The notes under the pieces are model-generated. The model had not been told where the DNA came from. It searched no databases and saw only the letters and a program-made list of their open reading frames with translations. The position numbers were made by a program, and so were the translations under genes. This document shows, piece after piece, positions 1 to 10,865 of a stretch of DNA of 64,000 bases (the first letter of the stretch is position 1; every line of letters begins with the position of its first letter). Source of the stretch: Septoria linicola (lineage: Eukaryota; Ascomycota; Dothideomycetes; Mycosphaerellales; Mycosphaerellaceae); assembly GCA_024114885.1 (NCBI GenBank), contig CP099422.1, positions 2,542,001 through 2,606,000 on the forward strand, given 5' to 3'.

Positions 1-72
1 TAGAGACTGGTCGCCTTGCTGGGGACTACTGTTGACAACCTGGTATGAGCAATCTTGATGATAGTTCCGCAA

Positions 73-1999
73 CTACTGTGCTTTCTTCCACTCCAGATAC
101 CTCTCCATACCCTTATGCGCTCCTCCAAACGCCTGATCAAACTCCTGTTGAGCGCCAGGCTGCCAGTACTTCAGCTTGAGTCTGGTCGGCCATTCCTCGA
201 TGACTGTATGCTGCTGTTTGATCCGCATACTGGTCAGCCGCTCGACCTTCCTGAAGTCCTCAATCACTTTGTGCCTGTCCAGTAGATGTTAGCACACTCC
301 CGGAGTCGTACGAGAGCCCACTTACGCATCGAAGTACTTGTCCACATCACGGACATAGTCTTGTGCGCGAATTACCAGGACCGAGGCGGAAGGGCATGTA
401 GCCTGGAGCGAGGAGCCTGTAAGTTTCAACTTGACCATCAGCATGGCTAAGCTGCGCGCAGCTTTCTCTACCTCGACGTCTGGGTAGTCGCGAATCCTGT
501 CGATGACTGCGTCCAAGTGGAACGTGATCAGAGTCGCATGCTTGTTGACCGGAGGAAGCCAAAGCAGCGGCGCGAGCAGAGACACGGTGTCTTTGACGCT
601 CAGGTAGCTTGACTCGGAGACATTGGAAGCCTGTGGAAGCATGGTCAGCCGCGTACGATCGACTTCGATACGATACCCACATCAATACGGTCATAATGCT
701 GCTCTGCAAGCACAACTGGGAGATCATCCACAGCTACATTGAACATCTGGAAAGTCAATCTAAACGCTTTAGCCCTTTGTCGGAATTTGGTGAACAGCCC
801 ATAGAGATGGATGTAGAGCTTGCCAAAGAGATCGTTTTTGACGGCAGATGAGCCCGCAGCTAGGACCTCTTCTCGGCTGTAGCCATCGATTGGTAGGGTA
901 GAGTCTGTCATAGGCCAAAACGAGCATTGGAAGAAAGTTCTGCGACGTGTCAGTCCGCCTGGAAAGAATCTCACGCAAGGAAGACACACGTACGGGTTCG
1001 GTATGTCAAACCCAGCACGAGGATGACCGAATGGCAGCAAGATGCCATCTTTGCGGAATCTCTCCTCACACACTCGATGGGCTGGGTCCTGAGAGAGCAT
1101 GCGAAGTTCGCGATAGTCGACGCGATGAGGTGCCAGCGTCACACTTTGGCGCGCCACCCGAGCGGTCTCTTTGTCCACTTCTTGCGGTGTCTCGCATAGC
1201 TGTAGGAGTTGTTGCCAGTTATCCTTCGTCAGCCCAACGGACAGCTGTACTGAACCGAAGATCCACGTCTTTTTCACGTTCTGATGTGGTGCATGTGGAC
1301 TGATTTTGTGGAGGAGATCCCGGATTAGAGGTTGCACGTACTGCCTGAGTAAATCAGCATCCTGCTTGCGAATGTACGCCGAGTACCAAAGATGAATCAT
1401 GCAGGTGACAGCAGCCTCGTGGTTAGGCACACGAAGTGCGATCAGTAGGATTAGAACATTTCGGGCCACGATCTCGAAGTCAGGATCGTTGATCGTTGTC
1501 CAGAGGTCTTCTTCGTAGCTTGAGGGAAGAGAGGTAACGGTCCGCACAACTTTACCTAGATCTCCCGATACTGCAGAGTGTCAGCACAAACGATATTTTA
1601 TTCTCCAAACGAGTTACGTACTGGCCACAAGCACACTCAACTGATCATCGCACGCAACGCCCTCGTTATTGGCGAGCTTCACGATATCGTACGCCGGCGC
1701 TTTACTCCAGAAGTGCTTGAGTCCATCACCCGTTGCTTGGTATGCGCCACTGGCCAGAAATTCTGGTATGCGGTCTTGTAGAACCCACTGCGGTTCCCAG
1801 GCTGAATTGAGTAGAGGTGACCTGCAGTACTGGTCATGCTCGGCCTTGTGGGCATACTGGCATGCTCTACTACAATACTACACATCTGTCAGTCAGCATA
1901 AATGGACCAGATACAGGGGGACGCTGTCTATACGATCACTAGATGGCAATTTGTGCACGCGTCGCCCCACGGAGCTTGACAATTTGCGCAGAGAAGCAT
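73..1999 (-). CDS. MYND zinc finger + DUF4470 protein
   Basis: Five exons fit: 1934-1999, 1622-1877, 681-1570, 326-630 and 73-274, giving about 572 aa. The protein opens with a MYND finger: CANC, then a second CTNC pair, and after the first intron YCSRAC and an HKAEHDQYC tail, which completes the Cys/His set. It is followed by the fungal DUF4470 domain (residues about 45-150), recognisable by LANNEGV, SGDLGKVVRTV, LPSSYE and NDPDFEIVARNVLIL. MYND fingers bind proline-rich partners; the role of DUF4470 is unknown. The exon 3 donor could be at 680 (GTGGGT) or 676 (GTATCG). Translation probably starts at the ATG at 1999, only three residues before the first finger cysteine, as is common in this family. 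Domain calls are firm; exon ends are by eye. Confidence 0.8.
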
Positions 2000-2803
2000 G
2001 GACCGTCTTGAGTGGTCGCGAGTGGTGAGAGCGAGAGACCGCCAAAGCAGTGGGCTGCCAGGTCGGGACTATGTGCCATCGTAATTGTTTGCTCGACAAT
2101 ATAGCGTTTTAGCTGCTCAAAGAGCATGGACTGTTCTCCTGTGTTCGTGTCTTTGGAACAATGAAAGCATTGCATGAACGATTGATGGTCCATCAGGCGT
2201 GCGTCGTGTGTGAGGAACTCACTGCTGGCGACGTAATGTACGGTGTTCAGCATTGTGCTTGGAGCATATGAGTTCTTCGCCATAGGATCGAGATTCGCTT
2301 TGCTTTGCTTTGGAATACATGTCAAGGGAAGTGGCTGGCTTCGATTGTAGGTTGGGCCCCGAGGCACTCGCGCGTGTTGCACGTGGGCGTGCGTTTGCTA
2401 AGATGAGAGCCCTGCATCTACTTGCTCGACGCGTAGCTCTATGTCGCTGTCGGCATGGACGTGAGCGACGACAGTCCTGGAAATGGCGAGAGGCGACTTA
2501 CAACACCTTGACCGCGGTACGAGCTTCTAGTGATCCAGAACCTTTCACACGAGTCTGTAGATACCCGAATCTCCTGTCTATAATGTCGCGCATCACCGGA
2601 AGGATGGCCTGCTGGGAGAGGATGTCGCTGATGCTCGGAGACTGGCCGTCCAAGAAAGAATCTGGACCTTGGCGTGCTTGAGGCAGATGTCACCAAACGC
2701 TTCTGATTGGCTCAAATCCGCATGTATGCAACCTCGATATATCAAACACAACTGCCGCTGCACGAAATACTCTGAGCAACAATATCAAGTAGAATATTTG
2801 AAA
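2000..2803. other. intergenic, shared upstream region of two divergent genes
   Basis: This lies between the MYND-DUF4470 start and the ACR3 start. The minus strand holds an open frame (about 1939-2382) that runs into the MYND exon in another frame and could be an upstream ORF in its leader. No recognisable domain or repeat is seen. Confidence 0.3.
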
Positions 2804-4024
2804 ATGGATACAATCGAGAAAAGTGTAGCATACGACGAAAAGCCTGGCGCTGGACATGGAAGGACACATAATTCTACGTTTCACGACAAGACCTCTACAA
2901 CAAGCGATCTCGAGTCAAATGGCAAAACATCAGCACAAGATGAGTCGCGTAGCGATGAGAACAATGTCGCTCCTCCACCTTTCAAAGCTCTCTCATTCCT
3001 GGACCAATTCCTCGTGCTCTGGATCATCCTCGCTATGGCACTCGGGATAATACTCGCCAATCTCGTCCCCTCTACCGGGCCAACTCTACAGCGAGGAGAA
3101 TTCGTCGGAGTCTCAATACCCATCGCCATCGGACTTCTGGTCATGATGTATCCCATCCTGTGCAAAGTTCGGTACGAAACACTACATCTTCTGCTCAAGG
3201 AACGTGAACTCTGGAAGCAAATCGGGATTTCGTTCGTGCTCAACTGGATCCTCGCGCCACTTTTCATGACTGGTCTTGCTTGGGCATTCCTGCCTGATCG
3301 AAGAGAACTGAGAGATGGCCTGATATTTGTTGGAGTGGCGAGATGTATCGCAATGGTCCTAATCTGGACGGACCTGGCTGGCGGAGATGCCGATTACTGC
3401 GCGGTTCTGGTGGCTTTCAATTCGATCTTGCAGATTGTGCTGTTTGCGCCAATGGCAGTATTCTACGTGCAGGTCGTATCGGGCAGTCCGGCACCAGACT
3501 CGGATGTTGGAGCGGACCTCTACTCGAAGTCTGCTACGAGTGTGGCGGTGTTTCTGGGCATCCCACTGGGCGCAGCGGTGCTTACAAGATTGGTACTGAG
3601 GAGATTGCTGGGCGAGAAGAACTACCAGCTCTACTTCATTCGATTCATCGCGCCCTGGTCGTTGATTGGCTTGCTATACACGATCGTTGTGTTGTTTGGA
3701 TCGCAAGGTCTGCAAGTGGTCGAGCAGATTACATCCGTGCTCAGAGTCTGCGCGCCTTTGCTCGTTTACTTCCTCACTATCTTCCCATTGACGGCATGGG
3801 CGATGTGGAGAGCAGGCTTCGGATACAAGGTATCCTGCACTCAGAGTTTCACAGCGGCCAGCAATAATTTTGAGCTTGCGATCGCGGTCGTGGTGGCAGT
3901 GTATGGCGCAGGAAGTCAAGAAGCGCTAGCGGCCACAGTAGGGCCTTTAATCGAGGTTCCTGTGCTTGTTGGCCTCGTGTATGTAATCAAATGGTGCCAA
4001 AGACGGTGGAATTGGTATAGATAG
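2804..4024 (+). CDS. ACR3: arsenite efflux transporter, ACR3 family
   Basis: The 406-aa product belongs to the ACR3 family of the bile/arsenite/riboflavin transporter (BART) superfamily, plasma-membrane carriers that expel arsenite or antimonite. Family marks are the segment FVGVARCIAMVLIWT with its conserved membrane cysteine, the following DLAGGDADYCAVLVA, and about ten hydrophobic segments after a hydrophilic, Ser/Thr-rich N-terminus of roughly 60 residues. I chose the ATG at 2804 (MDTIEKS) because the open frame upstream of it contains no convincing start and the N-terminus then has a normal length. It is a single exon. No arsenate reductase (ACR2) or regulator (ACR1) is adjacent, so the yeast-type cluster is not kept here. 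Family identity is secure; substrate is inferred from the family. Confidence 0.92.
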   Translation: MDTIEKSVAYDEKPGAGHGRTHNSTFHDKTSTTSDLESNGKTSAQDESRSDENNVAPPPFKALSFLDQFLVLWIILAMALGIILANLVPSTGPTLQRGEFVGVSIPIAIGLLVMMYPILCKVRYETLHLLLKERELWKQIGISFVLNWILAPLFMTGLAWAFLPDRRELRDGLIFVGVARCIAMVLIWTDLAGGDADYCAVLVAFNSILQIVLFAPMAVFYVQVVSGSPAPDSDVGADLYSKSATSVAVFLGIPLGAAVLTRLVLRRLLGEKNYQLYFIRFIAPWSLIGLLYTIVVLFGSQGLQVVEQITSVLRVCAPLLVYFLTIFPLTAWAMWRAGFGYKVSCTQSFTAASNNFELAIAVVVAVYGAGSQEALAATVGPLIEVPVLVGLVYVIKWCQRRWNWYR

Positions 4025-4274
4025 AGCACCTTCCCATGATGAAGTGATTCGCGCTCCACCTTTACGCACACATGTGTTCCTGTGCCGCCCACATATGCCA
4101 CAACTCTGTCGGGCTGTGCTCCTCCGGTGGAGGCGATGTCTCCAGCGTTATCATCGGCAAAGTCGAAAGTGAGCCTGAGATCGTTCGTCTGCGCACTGCA
4201 CCAGACCGCGTGAGAAGTGGGGGCTTCGCTGTCGAGATGTGCTTAATTGAATCCACTGCACTCTGATCTTCAAG

Positions 4275-5354
4275 TCAGAACCCGTTGTCTAATTGATTGT
4301 ACAAGGCCCACAGTTTCGTTGGACTTTCACCTGGAGCAAAGTCGGAGTCCTGGACATGTCCATCATATCCTACATTTGTGATGACTGGTTCAAGGACTGG
4401 CTTTGCTTCTTCTCTGACAATCGGGTCTGGTATCAAAAGGCTCTCGGCATTGCCGACGGTCAGGCCTTTGGATTTTGTCGCTGATTCGAGCTGCCGAATC
4501 AACACGTCGGACGCAGCTCTCGCGATTTGTGACGCCGCACTGTTTGCGCTCTCGCTCGCTACGATGAAGAATGGCCCTCGCGGGGTCTTGACGAAACGCG
4601 AGTCTGGAGCCGCGTCGTTGGCTAGAACGACTGTAGCTCTCGAGAGCAGTTGCGGTATCATGGCCTTGGTTGTTGCGTGCAAAAAGGCCACGCTTTGCTT
4701 CCACGATCTCTCCAGCACATCTTCTCCGAGCTCAAACACGTCAAGGCCTTCGCTGCTATCCGTGTAGTCGGGGCAAACCAGAACACCTTGTAGACTTGCT
4801 CCATTCCTTGTCGCCAACTGCAGTAGTGTGGAAATCTCTGCATTGCTCCAGCTCTCCCTCAATTGTGTCTCTACACTCATTTCTCGCCGGAGCTTGCCAA
4901 TCAGAGCATATGTATCCATTTTGAGCTGCTTCAGCGCGGCCTCTTGTTCCTGCTTCGCTGCTAGCACGATGCCAGAGAACGACTGCCTCGTGAGAAGTGT
5001 CTCCACGTGCTGGAGGAGGTTCGCTTGCAAACTGCTCGCCACGACTACAAGCAACACACCAGGTGGGCCAGAAGAGGGCGGTCCGTTGGACGAAGGCTCA
5101 ACAGCAGTTGAGGCTGTCGATGTGCTCCTTGTTTGGCTTTCTGCTCCGATATTTGCCCTTCCATTGTGTTCGAAGCTCGTAGGCGTGGGCTTTCGTGGTA
5201 TTGACATATATGAGGGAGTGTAGCTGGTTCTGCTCGCTGGTCTGCTGCCACTGGGAGCCAGACTACCCAATGGGTATTGAGGCTTCTGCTCCGACTGGTC
5301 TGAGTGCATACTGCTTGACCGGCTGTCGCTCAATCGTGTTCGATGGTAATCCAT
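4275..5354 (-). CDS. uncharacterised fungal protein, SDR/Rossmann-like C-terminal half
   Basis: A single-exon 359-aa protein. The first 100 residues are Ser/Pro-rich and look disordered. From about residue 100 the pattern resembles a degenerate short-chain dehydrogenase fold: a hydrophobic beta strand (VLLVVVASS), a helix, then GVLVCPDYTD, LERSWKQSVAFLH at the place of the SDR dimer helix, and a final strand FFIVASES. No TGxxxGxG nucleotide signature and no YxxxK pair is seen, so catalytic activity is doubtful. It may relate to the fungal DUF1776 group, which is SDR-like, but I could not test this. The ATG at 5354 has no upstream in-frame alternative nearby. Confidence 0.6.
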   Translation of the reverse strand: MDYHRTRLSDSRSSSMHSDQSEQKPQYPLGSLAPSGSRPASRTSYTPSYMSIPRKPTPTSFEHNGRANIGAESQTRSTSTASTAVEPSSNGPPSSGPPGVLLVVVASSLQANLLQHVETLLTRQSFSGIVLAAKQEQEAALKQLKMDTYALIGKLRREMSVETQLRESWSNAEISTLLQLATRNGASLQGVLVCPDYTDSSEGLDVFELGEDVLERSWKQSVAFLHATTKAMIPQLLSRATVVLANDAAPDSRFVKTPRGPFFIVASESANSAASQIARAASDVLIRQLESATKSKGLTVGNAESLLIPDPIVREEAKPVLEPVITNVGYDGHVQDSDFAPGESPTKLWALYNQLDNGF

Positions 5355-6010
5355 GCTGGCAAGAGTAAAAGGCTGTTGTCAATGGTGTCTGTGATGATTT
5401 GTGGTTCTTGTATTGATGAAAGAAGTCGCCTACCAACTGACTACTATGAAACAGAGGCCTGCACTCCTCTCGACCTACGCGTGTCTAGATTTGGCTGCGA
5501 GTGGATACGTGACATCCTGCATGGAATGGTTCGGATGCTCGGCCCGATGAGAACGGACAGCGTAATTCGTACATGTTCACTTTCCTGGTCGCAGTGACGA
5601 GTTGGTCAACTATGACCCGTGCGATGTAGTGGGCGACTGTGAAGTAAGAGCCTGACTAGAATTGAGGCTGGAGTTGTGGTGGATGGCCGCCAATCATCGC
5701 GTCGCTGACCTGACTCCGTGTGGTCCGGGCAGATTGTCTTCCACCAGTCGGTGGCCTATTTTAATATTAAATGTACGAGCGCGTTTGACCTCAAGGCAGG
5801 AAGTCTTATGCCGGGAGAGGGTGATATGCTTGCTACTGCGGACGACCTTGGATTTGCAAAGAATCAATGCAGCAACAGTTACTGAAGAGCAAAACCAGCT
5901 ACATTTTCATTGAACATTCGAGCGAATCGCCCGACTTACTGCACAGAAGACATCTAGGAAAAGCTCCTTTAAATACACATTACAATGTCGACCTCAGGAC
6001 CCACGCAAGC
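5355..6010. other. intergenic, no gene seen
   Basis: The spacer runs from the upstream side of the SDR-like gene to the 3' end of the OsmC gene. There is a short AT-rich stretch near 5758-5775. I see only short unsupported open frames. Confidence 0.4.
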
Positions 6011-6547
6011 CTAGGCACTCTTGTTCTGCCAATTACTACTCCACTCCGCACCACTCCTCTTAAACAACTGCGTAACTGGACACCTTCTCTCAGTCTCCCT
6101 CGTAAATTCCTCAAACTTGGCCTTATCAGCATCACTCTCCAGCTTCACCTCCAGACTGATAGCCTTCCAGTTCGCGTTTCCTTCCTTTCCTCGCACCAGT
6201 ACACTCGGATCCAGCTGTCCTGCCACGGTAACATCCCACTTCCCAAGCTTGATACCCAGATCCTTTGCGACGATAGATCCAGTGACTTGAGTGCACGAGG
6301 AAAGTGCTGCTAGGTTGAAGTGGAGTGGTGAAGGTGAAGCGTCTTGACCACCGAAAGCTGGATATGCGTCTGTGTTGATTGTGTGAGAGGAGCCCTTGAC
6401 AGAGACTTCTTGTGCGACTCCGTTGCCTAGGCCACGAACTTCGAACGGGATTGTTTGCTTTCTGGGAAATGTGGTCGCGAACGTCCTGGCGAGTGGCAAT
6501 CTGGACGGCTTGGCAGCCAGTCGACCGATGGAGTACAGCGAAGCCAT
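6011..6547 (-). CDS. OsmC/Ohr-family peroxide-protection protein, mitochondrial
   Basis: The 178-aa product begins with an arginine- and serine-rich, acid-free leader (MASLYSIGRLAAKPSRLP and FATTFPRK) typical of mitochondrial import. The mature part is an OsmC/Ohr domain: GLGNGVAQEVSV, PSPLHFNLAALSSCTQVTGS with the first redox cysteine on the central helix, and RCPVTQLFKRSG with the second. Such proteins reduce organic hydroperoxides through this cysteine pair. I start at 6547 because the 87 codons upstream in the same frame are not protein-like and have several possible starts with no conserved features. It is a single exon of normal family length. Confidence 0.85.
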   Translation of the reverse strand: MASLYSIGRLAAKPSRLPLARTFATTFPRKQTIPFEVRGLGNGVAQEVSVKGSSHTINTDAYPAFGGQDASPSPLHFNLAALSSCTQVTGSIVAKDLGIKLGKWDVTVAGQLDPSVLVRGKEGNANWKAISLEVKLESDADKAKFEEFTRETERRCPVTQLFKRSGAEWSSNWQNKSA

Positions 6548-7066
6548 ATTAGTGGGCTGAAATGTGTTTACCGTAGGTGACAGCTTCTCGCAATGAATTT
6601 TAATGTCAGAAACATGGTCTGAATGTCGATGATATACAGCTCTTCCATCCCACCGAACACAGTGCTCACGTATGTTTGGCGGCGATGGTGCCATATGAGG
6701 GGAATTTAGAGTTCGAAAGCAACACCTTCTGAACGATGGATCGTACAGGAAGCCACATCGCATAACAAACAGGCCATAGCGGTAGCTTAACGCGCTCGGA
6801 TGCCGCAACTTTTACCAGGCTGTGGGAGATAGGTCTCGGAAACCATGTCACTTGTATGCTCAGATCTTCAAATGTCTGATCGACTCCCGCTTATCGTTGG
6901 ATCTCGGCGGGCATGATGAGGCTTTGTGCTGAAGAGATCAGGAGTTGGGTAGAATGTGATTGTAATGACTGTGAGACTATCAAAATCGATCGATATGCTA
7001 GACTACGCATCTTGAACTTCATAACCACGTAGCTGTCGTTTCAAAGCCCACATTACCTCGTAAGCC
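6548..7066. other. intergenic, OsmC upstream region
   Basis: The spacer lies between the OsmC start and the 3' end of the DUF6604 gene, so it should carry the OsmC promoter and the DUF6604 terminator. Nothing else is recognisable. Confidence 0.4.
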
Positions 7067-9595
7067 TCAACGACAGGTGATGAGTTTGTCCCAGTCTGTG
7101 ATGCCGCCGCTCTTCGCGGTCGTTTGCGATTTTCCTTGTGCCCATGGCTTATAGAAAGTGAAACTCGCCCTCAAAGCTGGCCAGTGAGCATCCAGTGAGT
7201 CTCGTGCACGCGCTGGCTTTTTAACATTCCTCTTGATGCTGTTGAGAAAGCGCGGCAGACTGTTGGCGTCGCTCTCAACCTTACCCACCACTCTGCCGGT
7301 ATCACGATCGTCGAACAGAGCCTTGGGCATCTCCGATGGGATCATGTAGCCATCTTTGTGCCAGGTTGCACTACGCCATAAGCCATCGAATTCCTTGATC
7401 TGTTCCATCTTGATCGCCTTCAATTTGTCTTTGACTCCTGGTAACAGCGCAGCTCTCCAGAGGAGATCATGTACCAGGGAATATATGCTTTCCCTAAGGT
7501 CAGATGCATGTCCTGCAGTGCGTCTCGGAAGCATGCCGGTGGCTTCAAGAACATCACCAACGAACATGATGCAGTTCTGAGTGAACTTAATATGCCTGAA
7601 CCAAAGGGAGTTATCGTCGCACACGAAGACAAACTCTGCCATGTCCAAGATTTGCGTAGGTGTCAACTGCTTTGCGTTCCACGCACTGCTGAGTTCTTTG
7701 CCAATATCTCTTCCGATATCAACGTTGAAGGCCTTCATCCACGCGCGGAGGGCTGTGTAGTAGGACTTTACACTCAACACATTGTCGTCATCAAATGTGT
7801 AGCCTTCGCACAAGTTTACTGTATCTATAGCCTCGAGCTTCGGTGTTTTATTTTTTGTTGTGCCATAAGAAGGCAGAGGAGGGGTCTTGTTGCCTCGAAT
7901 CAAAGCGGCTTCTGTGCCCAGATGCAAGGACAACTGCCTGGCGATATCTTTCAAGCTTGTCTCTTGCTGGAAGTCAGCTAATGTGGAATCTGTTCGCTGC
8001 TGCCAAACGACGGTCTCCATATCCTGCCACTGATACTTCCCTTGATGGCATCGTTGCAGCGCTCGATAGAGGTGCATGCAGGCGATGAATATGGAGTCGT
8101 TGTTTTGCATCTCTGCTGCACAGTGCTGCCTGTCTATAAGCATTCTTCTCGTTGTGTACTGCGAGAGGACGGGAAGTATGCGTAGCAGAGTTTCTGGTAG
8201 AAACATGGGGCTGCGCGGCGGTTGTCGTGGTCCAAAAGAGGCCTCCACAAGCCATCCAGCTTGTCCTTCGCGTTGTTGATCCCTCATGACTGATTTGAAT
8301 AGCGCGTCGTGACTGATTCCGCGCGTTCCCAAGAGCTCTTTCACCGCTGCATGTATACTACTGACCTGCTTCTCGCAATCATCCCACTCAGATTGATGCT
8401 CCCATATGTTCACCATAGCATGGCAAAACCCACGAGCCATGTCACCCTTTAAGGTATCCCAGATGTCCATGTGAATCTGAGTTGCACATACGAGCCACAT
8501 CCGAAACTGGTGTTCCTCCGAGAGTTTGAGTAAGCTGAACGTGTAATTGTCGACACTGCCTTCCAGTTCACTGATGTCCCCCTTGATTGGACGTACCAAG
8601 GTGCTGAGCTCAGGAGCAATCGCAATAAGGGCATGTGCAAAAGGGTGAGTTGGATATGGCACATCGAGGCCGAAACCAGATGTTGGTTCAAAGTTGGAAT
8701 TAGTGACGCATATCAGAGTGTTGCGAAGCCAGTGCAAGGCACAGAACGCTGGAACACAGAGCAGGTCATCTAGGTCGGACTTCTTGTCTTTTGAGCCGGT
8801 GGAGGAACCTGTCTTCGAGTCATGCTCCGTTTCGAGCAAGGCTCTGAAATTTCCCAGTGATGAGAACGCGTCGTACAAAGGCTCAACCTCGCGGTGAATC
8901 ATGTAAAGTAGATTGGATGCCTCCTCCGTCAGATGAGTGACGGCCCGCATGCTGAGTTTGCCGTCCAAATAACGACCCCACGCAGCCTTCATGTGCTGTC
9001 GGATCGCCTGGGCATCCTTCAGATAGGCCCACAGGGCCATTGTGTTCTGCAGATCATCATCTTCGATTCTAGTGACAATGGAAGTGATTGCAGTGTCCTT
9101 CAGCTCATCCTCGTCGCCGATCAGCTGGCGGTATCCGTTCTTCACAGGCACGGGCACTGAATCAAATCTGGAGGCAGGAGCACCCCTTTTCTTAGGTCGT
9201 ATGAATCCACTGAGATCCTCCTCGTCTGTGGCCTCGATTCGACTCCTTTGCAAGGTGTTTTTGATGTCCACAAGCGCATTAATGAAATACCTGTGTTGCC
9301 TGTCGGACTGATGTTGGTCTTGTCTCGATTTGTCTGTCTTTGTGCTTGTGTCGTCGGTATACCAAGCTGAGAAGAGCTCTCGGCCCTTGATAGCGTCGTC
9401 TACAGCTGAAAGAATGTTCGGAGGAACAGTAACAGCAGGGGTTTTCGAAACGATGTCTACAGCGTACTGCTTGAGCTTTTTCGTTGTGGTCGTTTCCAAA
9501 GACTTGCCAATTGCTTTCTTTTGTAATCAATCGACCAACTTATCGGTGCAGATCTTGTACCATTGGAACGTTCCATCGTGGAAGATGTCGGCCAT
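7067..9595 (-). pseudogene. DUF6604-domain protein with in-frame TGA at codon 23
   Basis: An ATG at 9595 opens MADIFHDGTFQWYKICTDKL and continues VD; the next codon, at 9527-9529, is TGA. The same frame is then open for more than 800 codons to 7067. The N-terminal region matches the fungal DUF6604 domain, which starts with a Tyr-Lys-x-x-T segment and a W-L pair; the TGA stands where the Trp should be. Further on come VPPNILSAVDDAIKGRELFSAW and RHRYF-like residues typical of the domain. No ATG follows until codon 177 or so, and no intron of normal size removes the stop: the only in-phase choices are 18 or 33 nt. The function of DUF6604 proteins is unknown; they are large, variable fungal proteins. 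The lesion may be a real nonsense allele, readthrough or a sequence error. Confidence 0.7.
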
Positions 9596-10865
9596 ATCGC
9601 TGTGTATTGTAGATTCGATACGGGTCAGTAATTGAGACAAACTGCCAGGGCATCGTGGAAGACAGTCTCATTCATGCGACAGGTGGACCTCGAGGCAGGC
9701 TCGACACAAAGCCGCTTTCAACCCAACCGGAAACGGACTGGATAGAGCGTACATCCAGTGCTGCATTCGGCATTGTCTGATTTTAGAAGCCAAGCAACGT
9801 GCTGGAGGCTATGGACAATAGAACTCGCTTCGGTCGAGTCCTAGTTCCAAGGAGCATTCCTCGATTGTGTCACAGAGTGCATTCTGGAGCCGGATCCAGC
9901 CGCAGGCTAGCTTCTCTCATGGCCCGATACCAGTAATTTCTTTGTGCTATCGGTGAAATGGCACAGTGTTGGAGCACTATCATGATAAAAGTCAAGTATG
10001 TCCGTGTGGATAGCACAGGCAGAGGTCGCTCATGCTCGGATATAGTAGAGAAGACCTTACTAGTGGCGATTTGAGTGCAGAGCTTGGATGTCGTGATTAC
10101 CGTTGGTGGCCAGATCTCAATGCCAAATCTGCAACAGGCCGACCGTATCGTCTAGGCAGCAGAAAGCTCCTTGCGCCTATACACAGGACCGATAGAAGAC
10201 CCTAGGCTTACTGCCACGAAATGGCGAATTGTAGTATTGAAAACGCCATACCGAGCAGGGCACCAAGAGGCTGCTATACCCAACCCTTAGGTTTGGGAAT
10301 CTGATCTTGGTGTAAGTTTTCATTGGAGACTTGGATCCGGGTCCACCGCCATACTGCTTGTCAGCGTGGAATGTGGATATGCAGCGCCATGGTCATTTCT
10401 GTTCATCGTGAGTGGGGACTATGCGGCTCGATTAAGCATTGACTGGAGTTTGTGCCTTTGGCTATAATATCGTAACGTAGCCGTGCGTGTAGATACGTTC
10501 GACCAAGATGACATGTGTGACATGCACTCATTGCAGATGGCTCGTACATGGGAAAAGTGAAGTGGATCGGAGTGCGACGTGAAGGGATCGACAATTTTCG
10601 ATGAGTCATCCACGGGAGTCAACTTCGCCTCAGACTTGCACCTTCTTCGAGACACCGCAAAGCCATCATTTGCGAACGCTTTTTTGTAGTCGCGCACAGG
10701 TGCGACTCCCTCAGCACTTAGTAGAGGCCCATTGAGGCTCAGCAACAGTGACTCAGTCATTGATTGCTTTCGGCAAGTCGAGCACAACATTGCTCAAAAT
10801 CAACCAATTTCGCATTGTTTTTTCAGCATCAGCATCACTAAACAGCCCAGCACCGGCAGCTCCTT
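9596..10865. other. intergenic, no gene seen (1.3 kb)
   Basis: Spacer between two divergent genes (DUF6604 on - and the poly(A)-polymerase-like gene on +). All frames are broken into short pieces and no tRNA-like arm pattern or repeat stands out. Confidence 0.4.

Noticed and set aside
2398..2696. Minus-strand frame containing AILPVMRDIIDRRFGYLQTR followed by a GTAAGT...CAG and a second open stretch
   Set aside because: The apparent intron is only 25 bases, below the size used by fungi, and there is no start codon. Not called as a gene.
9527..9529. Repeat-induced point mutation as the cause of the TGA
   Set aside because: The implied change is not in a CpA context on either strand, and the gene shows no excess of TpA-type stops.
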